Assembly: GCF_003991905.1 (NCBI RefSeq)
Contig: NZ_RSCL01000023.1
Span: 1 to 64,000 of the forward strand
From: Dulcicalothrix desertica PCC 7102
GTDB lineage: Bacteria > Cyanobacteriota > Cyanobacteriia > Cyanobacteriales > Nostocaceae
Reading direction: 5' to 3'
Length of the DNA: 64,000 nt
Shown: piece after piece, positions 56,716-64,000 of the stretch
How positions within the stretch are numbered: the stretch's first letter is position 1
Layout: the number at the start of each line of letters is the position of its first letter
The notes under the pieces: generated by a model
Databases searched by the model: none
Seen by the model: only the letters and a program-made list of their open reading frames with translations
What the model was told of the DNA's origin: nothing
Made by a program: the position numbers and the translations under genes

Positions 56716-57684
56716 ATGACCCCAGCAACCTCCCTTTTTACTCCTGTGGAAGCAGACCTGCGATTACTAGCAGACAATCTGATACAGTTAGTTGGAACAG
56801 ACCACCCCATCCTCTATGCGGCGGCAAAACACCTATTTGGAGCTGGGGGAAAGCGTATCAGACCAGCGATAGTTCTGCTTGTATCGCGCGCTACCATGTC
56901 CGAAGATATTACTACTCGTCATCGGCGCCTAGCTGAAATCACAGAAATGATTCACACAGCGAGTTTGGTACACGATGATGTCGTAGATGAGTCGAACGAG
57001 CGACGTGGAGTTCCAACAATTCATAGTTTGTTTGGCAACCGCGTTGCTGTATTGGCAGGAGATTTCTTCTTTGCCCAATCTTCTTGGCACTTAGCCAACT
57101 TAGATAATTTAGAAGTTGTAAAACTTTTATCACAAGTATTGATGGATTTCGCGGTTGGAGAAATTCAACAGGGACTAAACCGTTTTGATGCGAGTATCAC
57201 AATCGATACTTATCTTCAAAAAAATTATTATAAAACTGCAACATTATTTGCTAACAGCGCTAAAGCTGCCGCAGTGTTGAGCGAAGTTTCTGCTGAAACC
57301 GCAGAACGTTTGTATTGCTATGGACGTGACATCGGTTTGGCGTTCCAAATAGTTGATGATATTTTAGACTTTACGAGTTCGTCAGAAGCGTTAGGCAAAC
57401 CAGCTGGTTCAGATTTGAAAAGCGGGACGTTGACGGCGCCTGTTTTGTATGCGTTGGAAGAAAAGCCAGCTTTGTTTATGCTAATAGAGCGAGAGTTTGC
57501 CCAATCCGGAGACTTAGAGCAAGCGTTGGCGTTAATTTCGGACAGTCAAGGTATCGCAAGAGCAAGGGAGCTAGCAGCACATCACGCGAAGTTGGCTGTA
57601 GAGCATTTGGTAGATTTACCATATTCGGAGTCTCGTCAAGCTTTGATAAACATGACTGATTTTGCGCTGAGTCGATTGTATTAA
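56716..57684 (+). CDS. sds: all-trans solanesyl/polyprenyl diphosphate synthase
   Basis: A 322-residue trans-prenyltransferase that makes the long side chain of plastoquinone. The first aspartate-rich motif is in LVHDDVVDESNERRG, the second in FQIVDDILDF. GAGGKRIRPAIVLL and the Lys of SDLKSGTLTAPVLYA are typical. The residues before the first DDxxD are small, consistent with long chains. It follows murI in the Nostoc-like order. Confidence 0.92.
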   Translation: MTPATSLFTPVEADLRLLADNLIQLVGTDHPILYAAAKHLFGAGGKRIRPAIVLLVSRATMSEDITTRHRRLAEITEMIHTASLVHDDVVDESNERRGVPTIHSLFGNRVAVLAGDFFFAQSSWHLANLDNLEVVKLLSQVLMDFAVGEIQQGLNRFDASITIDTYLQKNYYKTATLFANSAKAAAVLSEVSAETAERLYCYGRDIGLAFQIVDDILDFTSSSEALGKPAGSDLKSGTLTAPVLYALEEKPALFMLIEREFAQSGDLEQALALISDSQGIARARELAAHHAKLAVEHLVDLPYSESRQALINMTDFALSRLY

Positions 57685-57844
57685 GTTTTTTATTTACCAA
57701 ATTTAATTTATTGATCTTAAAAGAGCTAAGGAGTAGGCACAGACGGTAAAATCCAGTAGTGCTAGTTACCCTTAGCTCTTGAAATAGTTACAGCAATTTC
57801 CCACAATAACCCGTATGACAAGTTAAGCTGATATCTGGTAGTTT

Positions 57845-58315
57845 TTAAGCGATATCAGGAGGCACGGAGGAGTTAGGGTACGGCGCCATTACCTGTTGGA
57901 TCAATAATTGTAGCTCAAAACGTGGGATTTCGATTGTATCACCACTCACGCCAGAAGTTTCAAAAAAAACTATACTATCTACGGGTTCCATTGCCGTTAA
58001 CTGAAACAAGACGTGTATAACTCCGATTGGTTTCGCAGTTAATTGAGGGTTATCCCTCCTGTATTGGCTTTTAATCGCATCCTGTAATGTAGGGTAAGCA
58101 TATACCACTCGTTTTTCGAGTTCTGGATTAGTACGATTGCTCAGTGTGGTGACAACCCACTCTTCATCCATACTTTGGATGATGAAATACTGTTTATGGG
58201 CCAACCTTTGAGCAAGCGTCTGTAAAGCCGGAGCGATTGCTGTTATCAGTTGTGGTGTAATGCCATCTTGGGGTGCATTTTCTTTCAGCAATTGAATTTG
58301 TGCTTGTAAATCCAT
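57845..58315 (-). CDS. conserved cyanobacterial protein of unknown function
   Basis: A 156-residue soluble protein without a signal or membrane helix. The N-terminus is helical (LQAQIQLLKENAPQDGIT and ALQTLAQRLAHKQYFI), then beta-rich (EEWVVTTLSNRTNPELEKRVVYAYPT and IGVIHVLFQLTAMEPVDSIVF). It lies between sds and hetZ on the opposite strand. I recall an equivalent at this locus in other heterocystous strains, but I know no function. Confidence 0.7.
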   Translation of the reverse strand: MDLQAQIQLLKENAPQDGITPQLITAIAPALQTLAQRLAHKQYFIIQSMDEEWVVTTLSNRTNPELEKRVVYAYPTLQDAIKSQYRRDNPQLTAKPIGVIHVLFQLTAMEPVDSIVFFETSGVSGDTIEIPRFELQLLIQQVMAPYPNSSVPPDIA

Positions 58316-58532
58316 AAATGTACCAGAGGGAAAAATGATAACGGTTGGAAAGAATTTTGTCAGGCATTAGCTCAATAATCGCCACTAGGTTGGGAATAAT
58401 AAACTAAACCAATTCTTTAATTATGGTGTGCGTCAATCGCGCTAATCTGAGACATAATACTTTTTTACCAATTATTTATTTTGATCCCAGGCTGTCAATA
58501 GATTATGTTAGGGTCTTTTTAAGAACGAGACT

Positions 58533-59723
58533 ATGAATTTAGCCGCAACCACAACTATTCAGGGAGAAAATTCTATCGGCGTGGAGGCGATATTAGAACT
58601 TTCCTTCCAGGAACTAAGGCAATCAACCAAAGCTTCGGAGAAAAATTGTCACGATGTGGCAATGCGTATCACCAACGAAGTTTATCGGATTTGCAATGAG
58701 AGCAAACGCATCCAAGCTTCTGGCTCTATAGAAAGCTCCGCCATTACCCTGGCTCGACATCGCCTGACTCAGTGCTTGCGATATTACCAGTTAGGTTCAT
58801 CTCGTGGCAGGGTCGAACTTCACAGTACTTTGAGTGCAATTATCTATCGCTATATTAATCCTCCGCAACGCCAATTGAGCTATCAAGGGCGCCTAACGAT
58901 AATTGAAGATTTTCTACAAAGTTTTTATTTAGAAGCTCTTAATGCTTTTCGCAGAGAAAATCAACTCGGTGCTACCTACCAGCCTCATACACTTCTTGAA
59001 TTAGCCGAGTATATGGCGTTCACCGAACGTTACGGTAAACGTCGCATTCCTTTACCAGGAAGACAGCAACAACTTATTATTCTGCGCGCACAAACTTTTT
59101 CTCAACAACAACCACCAGAAACCTGTGTTGACATCGAACAAGCTGCCGAAGGTAGTGGAGGTGAAAGCGATGGCTCTTGGGAAGAACCAGCGGTTCAAAT
59201 GTTGCGAAGCGCAATGGCTACACAGCCTGAACCAGAACCAACTGAAGATACGCTACGTTCTGTTGTAATAACTGAATTAATGAGTTATTTAGAGGAACGA
59301 CAACAAACCGATTGTGCAGATTATTTTGCGCTGCGGTTACAAGATATGTCGGCAACTGAAATCGAATCAGTTTTGAATTTAACCTCCAGGCAACGCGATT
59401 ATTTACAACAGCGTTTTAAGTATCACTTGATTCGATTTGCTTTACTGCACCGCTGGGAACTAGTTCACGAATGGCTTGAAGCTGATTTAAGTACAAATTT
59501 GGGCTTGACACCTATTCAGTGGGAAAAGTTTATTGAAGAAATGGATCCGAAGCAACGGTCAATACTAGAACTAAAGCAACAAAAAGAACCTGATGAAAAA
59601 ATTGCTAAGTTGTGTGGGTTATCAATGGCACAACTACAAAAACGATGGTTTAAAATTCTTGAACAAGCCTGGGAAATTCGTAACTCTCTAGTGTCCGGAT
59701 CGGGTGCATCTACTCATGAATAG
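58533..59723 (+). CDS. hetZ: heterocyst differentiation regulator HetZ
   Basis: A 396-residue protein matching HetZ, an early regulator of heterocyst differentiation that works with HetR (established in Anabaena). Recognisable segments are NCHDVAMRITNEVYRICNES, LTQCLRYYQLGSSRGRVELH, YQGRLTIIEDFLQSFYLEA and FALLHRWELVHEWLEADL. A sigma-like HTH may lie near CGLSMAQLQKRWFKILEQA. The stop overlaps the patU start. The 217-bp upstream region contains no HetR site that I can call with confidence. Confidence 0.93.
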   Translation: MNLAATTTIQGENSIGVEAILELSFQELRQSTKASEKNCHDVAMRITNEVYRICNESKRIQASGSIESSAITLARHRLTQCLRYYQLGSSRGRVELHSTLSAIIYRYINPPQRQLSYQGRLTIIEDFLQSFYLEALNAFRRENQLGATYQPHTLLELAEYMAFTERYGKRRIPLPGRQQQLIILRAQTFSQQQPPETCVDIEQAAEGSGGESDGSWEEPAVQMLRSAMATQPEPEPTEDTLRSVVITELMSYLEERQQTDCADYFALRLQDMSATEIESVLNLTSRQRDYLQQRFKYHLIRFALLHRWELVHEWLEADLSTNLGLTPIQWEKFIEEMDPKQRSILELKQQKEPDEKIAKLCGLSMAQLQKRWFKILEQAWEIRNSLVSGSGASTHE

Positions 59724-60691
59724 TGACTCAGAATCCTTACAAAACCAGTTGTTCAGATGGTTAATAGTGTGCGTATGCTATAGAATCAGAAAATACCTCG
59801 GTTAATTGTAAGGAAAATAACGGGGTCGAAAATATACCGAGTGCTGCGAATACTCCAATGGATTTGCAGCAACCGGAATGGACGCCCCAAACCTCTCAAC
59901 TAGGAGAAATTCCTACTGTGCAAGAACGTTTCCAAGCCGTCCTTAAACGTCGGTTACAAATTCAAATACAAAACCATCCTCCGTTATTCCCTTGGGAAAC
60001 CCAAATCCAAGAATATCCTGACTACGTAGACAATCCCTCAGTCGCGTTAGTTCCTACGTGGGGATGGGGTCGTGGAGCATCTTTAACGCTCCCGATTGAC
60101 TTACCAGAACGTGTATTTCAGCAATTGCTGGCTAGATGCCAAGAATTAGTTGCTTCTTCGTTACCGTTAGGAGCAAAATTAGTGGCTGCTGTGGAAAGCT
60201 TATTTCCTAACGATGAGCAGGCAATTAATGATTTAGCTGGATTAGTGCTAAGAACTCCTTATCGTTCTGCTTCGACCATTGAAGCAATGCCTAATTTGGA
60301 TGGTGATTACTTTGATCTTCAAAGTCGTCAGCAAATGGCCGTTTCATTGTTGGCAGCAAAACAACTGTTTGATAACTTAACATTACCTGTTTCTGCAACT
60401 AATCCATTTGTACAAAGAGAATGGTTAACTGATGTTGGTGCTATCAAACTTCATGTTGAGTACGTACAATACGGCGCCGAAGCAAAGCTTTGTGTTCGGG
60501 CTGATTTACCTACGATTGGAAACATCAAAGTTGGTAATGCTAGCACAACTGCAATGGCTCAGTCTTCGAGTTCAGGTAATTTAAGTGTAGAAATACTTTG
60601 TGTTTCTCCACGTCAACCTTACACTCTCGAAGTAAAACTCACAGAAATCGACCAACAACCGTTGACATTTTTAATTCTTCCCACTATGTAG
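59716..60691 (+). pseudogene. patU: patU reading frame split by a frameshift
   Basis: PatU is a heterocyst patterning protein encoded after hetZ. In this window the frame starting at 59716 (MNSDSESLQNQLFRWLIV) overlaps the hetZ stop and closes at 59803-59805 after 29 codons. The +1 frame is open from 59768 (CAYAIESENTSVNCKENNG...) through 60691. The break lies somewhere in 59765-59805. In Anabaena sp. PCC 7120 patU is also split (patU5/patU3), so this may be a lineage feature. Given as pseudogene only because one uninterrupted frame does not exist; the 3' part is probably functional (see separate entry). Confidence 0.65.
59858..60691 (+). CDS. patU3: PatU C-terminal part (PatU3-like)
   Basis: A 277-residue protein: LGEIPTVQERFQAVLKRRLQ, FPWETQIQEYP, VPTWGWGRGASLTLPIDLPE and MPNLDGDYFDLQSRQQMAVSLLAAKQLFD. 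It matches the PatU3 family, which antagonises or tunes HetZ in heterocyst patterning (known in Anabaena). There is no membrane helix or enzyme motif. The first usable ATG is 59858, but the frame is open upstream to 59768. It is transcribed with hetZ. Confidence 0.88.
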   Translation: MDLQQPEWTPQTSQLGEIPTVQERFQAVLKRRLQIQIQNHPPLFPWETQIQEYPDYVDNPSVALVPTWGWGRGASLTLPIDLPERVFQQLLARCQELVASSLPLGAKLVAAVESLFPNDEQAINDLAGLVLRTPYRSASTIEAMPNLDGDYFDLQSRQQMAVSLLAAKQLFDNLTLPVSATNPFVQREWLTDVGAIKLHVEYVQYGAEAKLCVRADLPTIGNIKVGNASTTAMAQSSSSGNLSVEILCVSPRQPYTLEVKLTEIDQQPLTFLILPTM

Positions 60692-60973
60692 AAAATAATA
60701 CTTACTGCTAGCACCAATATATTTAGATAGGCTCTTGTTGGTTTTCGAGTCAGGTGACGAAACCTAGTTTAAAGCGTATGCTTGGTATAAATAAGCGGTC
60801 ATTAGGAAGGCACTAGTACATGTCGTATTTCGACGGTACGGTGCCTCTCCGGTCTACGGTCAACAGCATTTTTCCGGACAATGTATTAAGAGTTTATACT
60901 GACTACATTAGTATCCGTTGTCTACAAATGCATCGCTTAGTGATTACATCCACTAATTGCTTTATAACTAAAA
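60692..60973. other. spacer upstream of the TgpA-like gene
   Basis: A 280-bp spacer with a short ORF (60820-61011) that overlaps the next gene and looks non-coding. Nothing else is visible. Confidence 0.5.
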
Positions 60974-63301
60974 ATGTTTACCAGGATACGACTTGGCGCC
61001 CCAAAACCTGAATGGAATTATTGGCGCAACGGGTTTAAGGCATCTGCAATCGAAGTAGAAAATTCAATTGCTTTAAGGGTGCTGGTGCTAGCAAATGTAA
61101 TTGTGGGAATTATTGCAACGGATATAGCGGCAGAAACTCAATTATCTTTTTGGGCAGCACCGCTTTCTGTTGTGGGGGCAGCTTGGAGTTATAAAAGGCG
61201 CCAAAATAGTAATGTATCGGTCAAATTTGGAATTGCGATCTTGATGTTAATAGCACTGGGTGCTTTCTTTGGTCGAATACTGGGGGAATTGAACGATACG
61301 CGATTAGTTTTGGCGCAGTTACTAGTACAACTCCAAGTACTCCATAGCTTTGATATGCCTAGGCGTAAAGACTTGGGGTATTCGATTGTTATTGGTATGA
61401 TTTTGATAGGTGTAGCGGCAACATTAAGTCAAACTTTAGCGTTTGCACCAGTGTTGTTACTATTTTTAGCTATCGCCCTACCAACTTTAATATTCGATTA
61501 CCGTTCAAGGCTAGGTATTACAAAGCCAATAGTTAATCAGGAGAAGACGAAGCATTCAGATGTGGCTTCGTCTTTACCTTCTTACTTTTTGCTTTTTGGA
61601 TTAATTTTGGTTATCGGTTTGGGAATATTTGCCGTATTACCGCGTTTTCCAGGCTATCAATTACGAATGTTTCCAGTTAGCTCTAATATCGAAGTCAAAG
61701 GTAATTTTACTGGACGCAGCATTATTAATCCTGGTTATGTGCGCGCAGGTAATACCAAAGGTGGCGCCGCAAGTCCAGGTAGTGCAAATGCCCCAGGAGA
61801 GAATGGGGAGCCTGGTAAGGTTGACTCAAGTTTTTACTACGGCTTTAATAGTCGGATGAATCAAAACCTGCGCGGTGAAATGACACCCAAAGTTGTAATG
61901 CGAGTGCGTTCACAAATTGAGGGGTTTTGGCGAGTATTGGCATTTGACCGTTATACAGGCAAAGGTTGGGAAATTTCTCGTAACGATAAAGTACAAACGA
62001 TTCGACGTTCTCCTTGGTCTTATCAAATTTATATACCTAGACCTAACGCCGTTGGCACCACCAAAGAAATAGTACAGACATATACAGTATTAGCTGATTT
62101 ACCGAACTTAGTGCCAGCGATGGCGCATCCCAAGGAAATTTACTTTCCAACTCCGGTGATAGCGGTAGATACAGAAAATAGTTTACGGGCGCCTGTAGGT
62201 TTGTCAGATGGATTAACATATACAGTTATTTCTGAAGTTCCACTGCGTGACAGAACTCTATTAAATAAAGCAGGGAATGATTATCCAGATAGCATTTCCA
62301 AACATTACTTACAAATTCCAGAAGTCATTCAAGAGAAAGTTCGCACTCGTACAGAAGAGATATTGGCCAACTATAATAAAAACCGTGTTGGCTTTGCAGA
62401 TAAAAGTTTAGATTCAGCTTACGAGAAAGCGCTTTACTTAGCGCAGTATTTAAAACAAAACTACAAAGTCCCCGAAAACCCTTTGGAGTTTCCCTTTTTA
62501 GAGCAAAACGAAGATTTAGTCGAAGCGTTTTTATTTAAATATAAAGGTGGCTATCCTGACCACTTTTCTACAGTATTAACAATGATGCTACGCTCGGTTG
62601 GTATTCCAGCGCGCTTAGTAGCAGGTTTTGGAGCAGGGCAGTTCAACCCATTTACTGGTTTGTATATTGTTCGTAACACCGATGCTTACGCGATGACCGA
62701 AGTGTATTTTCCCAAATATGGATGGTTTGCGTTTGACCCAATACCTCAACATCCTCTAATTCCTCCTTCAGTAGAAGAAACTCAAACATTTTCGGTACTT
62801 CAGCAGTTTTGGAAATGGGTGGCAGGGTGGTTGCCTTCTCCCGTGAGTGGTTTGCTCAATAATTTGTTTGGGGGTATATTCTCATTTTTCGCTAGGACAT
62901 TTGTTTGGTTCTTTGGTTTATTTACAAAAGGTTTTTTTGGGATAATCCAAGCACTAATAATTGCAACAGCAACAGCTTTTGGTATTTGGTTATTATGGCA
63001 GCAATGGAAAGGATATCGGAACCGAAAAGCTCTTAACAAACTGCCACCAATGGAAAGTCTTTATCAACAGATGTTACAGTGGGTTGCTACGAGTGGTTTT
63101 AAGAAACATCCATCTCAAACACCACTAGAATATGCCCAAATATCCAAGACGCAACAACCAGCAGCGACATCAGAAGTTATTGATGAAATATGCTCATCTT
63201 ATGTTAGTTGGCGTTATGGTGGTCAGGCGCCTAATTTACAATTGCTGAGAGAAAAATTCAACAAACTTAAAACAGTACAGAAACCCGGTTTCTTGGTTTA
63301 G
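60974..63301 (+). CDS. TgpA-like membrane protein with degenerate transglutaminase core
   Basis: A 775-residue membrane protein of the DUF3488/transglutaminase/DUF4129 architecture. Five to six N-terminal helices (about 30-240) precede an extracytoplasmic part (about 240-630) with the transglutaminase-like core, then one helix (about 660-700) and a C-terminal DUF4129-like domain (SLYQQMLQWVATSGFKKHP). In the core, the catalytic Cys position reads GGYPDHFS (P528) and the His position reads NTDAYAMTE (Y572); the Asp is kept (D588). The enzyme is thus probably inactive. The final residues QKPGFLV-stop are encoded by a dispersed palindrome. Confidence 0.85.
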   Translation: MFTRIRLGAPKPEWNYWRNGFKASAIEVENSIALRVLVLANVIVGIIATDIAAETQLSFWAAPLSVVGAAWSYKRRQNSNVSVKFGIAILMLIALGAFFGRILGELNDTRLVLAQLLVQLQVLHSFDMPRRKDLGYSIVIGMILIGVAATLSQTLAFAPVLLLFLAIALPTLIFDYRSRLGITKPIVNQEKTKHSDVASSLPSYFLLFGLILVIGLGIFAVLPRFPGYQLRMFPVSSNIEVKGNFTGRSIINPGYVRAGNTKGGAASPGSANAPGENGEPGKVDSSFYYGFNSRMNQNLRGEMTPKVVMRVRSQIEGFWRVLAFDRYTGKGWEISRNDKVQTIRRSPWSYQIYIPRPNAVGTTKEIVQTYTVLADLPNLVPAMAHPKEIYFPTPVIAVDTENSLRAPVGLSDGLTYTVISEVPLRDRTLLNKAGNDYPDSISKHYLQIPEVIQEKVRTRTEEILANYNKNRVGFADKSLDSAYEKALYLAQYLKQNYKVPENPLEFPFLEQNEDLVEAFLFKYKGGYPDHFSTVLTMMLRSVGIPARLVAGFGAGQFNPFTGLYIVRNTDAYAMTEVYFPKYGWFAFDPIPQHPLIPPSVEETQTFSVLQQFWKWVAGWLPSPVSGLLNNLFGGIFSFFARTFVWFFGLFTKGFFGIIQALIIATATAFGIWLLWQQWKGYRNRKALNKLPPMESLYQQMLQWVATSGFKKHPSQTPLEYAQISKTQQPAATSEVIDEICSSYVSWRYGGQAPNLQLLREKFNKLKTVQKPGFLV

Positions 63302-63314
63302 AAACCGGGTTTCT
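63279..63314. repeat. AGAAACCGGG-type palindrome pair at the gene end
   Basis: AGAAACCCGGTTTCT (63279-63293) and AGAAACCGGGTTTCT (63300-63314) supply the last codons and stop of the TgpA-like gene and a hairpin just beyond it. Confidence 0.85.
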
Positions 63315-63732
63315 TTAGTTTTTTGTGGCATCAAATAAATTTAGTTTATTTGATGCTTTCCGTATCTACGGATATTCGATGTGTAAAATTTCATTAAGTA
63401 ATAGATTTGACTTTAATATTTTACTTACATTTTATTCAAAAGGATTTACCTGTATCTTTAGAGAGATTTTTATTCAATATTTATCGATTGAGATTGATAA
63501 AGATTTAAAAAAAGCAATGATAATTAAAAAACAAGCATTTCGAGGACTTTAGGGCGTTGTAACTGCTATTTTTTACGGATAACATGAGAAATAGTATTTT
63601 GTAGAAACACCATTTCTTCTTTAGTCCCGTATCGGTATTTACGCTTTTAAGGTAAATTCGATTCGGCATCCTGTATTGGGTGAAAAGAATATTGTGTTTG
63701 ACCTCACACCGTGCATTGAATAAGTTTTTTAT
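63315..63732. other. spacer between the TgpA-like gene and remA
   Basis: A 418-bp AT-rich spacer. A 75-codon frame at 63325-63552 has no coding character. A half palindrome (GTAGAAACACCATTTCTTC, about 63602-63620) is visible. No gene. Confidence 0.5.
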
Positions 63733-63999
63733 ATGGACATTCAGCTAATCAACATAGGATTTGGCAATATTGTCTCTGCCAACCGGGTAGTTGCCATTGT
63801 CAGTCCAGAGTCAGCTCCGATAAAGCGTATCATTACCGATGCGCGTGACCGGGGTCAGCTGGTTGACGCCACTTATGGGCGCCGTACTAGGGCTGTAATC
63901 ATTACAGATTCGAGTCACGTGATACTCTCAGCGATACAGCCAGAAACGGTAGCAAATCGTTTCGTAATTTCGCGGGAACATCAAGTCGTGGATAATTAA
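63733..63999 (+). CDS. RemA/DUF370-family regulator
   Basis: An 88-residue protein of the RemA family: [63 protein letters not shown]. RemA activates biofilm-matrix genes in Bacillus by forming DNA-wrapping oligomers (established there). In cyanobacteria and Firmicutes the gene is often next to guanylate kinase, which would lie beyond this window. The stop codon is complete at 63997-63999. Confidence 0.9.
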   Translation: MDIQLINIGFGNIVSANRVVAIVSPESAPIKRIITDARDRGQLVDATYGRRTRAVIITDSSHVILSAIQPETVANRFVISREHQVVDN

Positions 64000-64000
64000 T

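Noticed and set aside
63325-63552. 75-codon ORF after the TgpA-like gene
   Set aside because: AT-rich with no family match; it begins within repeat-derived sequence.
1-64000. CRISPR array, rRNA or tRNA genes
   Set aside because: The only regular repeats are heptamer arrays and palindromes; no spaced direct repeats or cloverleaf patterns were found by eye.

Overview
The window comes from a low-GC, filamentous, heterocyst-forming, nitrogen-fixing cyanobacterium (Nostocales). The evidence is a nifV-nifZ-nifT cluster, a hetZ-patU locus, tandem amiC amidases of the septum-drilling type followed by murI and a solanesyl-diphosphate synthase gene (an order I recall from Nostoc/Anabaena), cyanobacterial families such as DUF2949, and many cyanobacterial dispersed palindromes and short tandem repeats. 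The hexamer GGCGCC occurs about one hundred times, far above expectation for this base composition. It is missing from both insertion sequences.

Layout. 1-2.5 kb: an ISL3-type element whose transposase is broken by two different palindromic insertions, then a small protein/aspartic-protease pair and a toxin remnant. 2.5-6.8 kb: an AddB-like nuclease gene overlapping a shortened AddA-like gene fused to a BrxF-like (BREX type 3) domain. 7-17 kb: cytochrome P450, pdxH, AI-2E-family permease, scpA, sugar nucleotidyltransferase, M20 peptidase, speA. 17-25 kb: ndk, a repeat-rich spacer, terC, LprI-like and TPR proteins, a GST, a [2Fe-2S] protein, nifT/nifZ/nifV and two small proteins. 25-34 kb: a gluzincin-type metalloprotease, an alpha/beta hydrolase, and a LysR regulator divergent from an exported VOC-SDR-VOC cluster with a ChaC-like gene, meeting a Ser/Thr kinase tail to tail. 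34-39 kb: a TOPRIM/RecA-like ATPase gene split by an IS607-type tnpA-tnpB element. 39-48 kb: hybrid histidine kinase, ribD, mreBCD, ssb, a SIMPL protein. 48-64 kb: cation/proton antiporter, amiC1-amiC2, murI, sds, hetZ-patU, a TgpA-like protein with a degenerate transglutaminase core, and a remA-type regulator.

Most of the window is stable core cyanobacterial sequence: cell shape and wall (mreBCD, amiC, murI), heterocyst patterning (hetZ, patU) and nitrogenase maturation (nifVZT). The accessory material lies at 1-7 kb and 34-39 kb. The best candidate for something undescribed is the AddB / AddA-delta-BrxF pair, in which a nuclease-bearing recombination protein carries a BREX-3 ATPase domain that has itself lost its Walker A motif.
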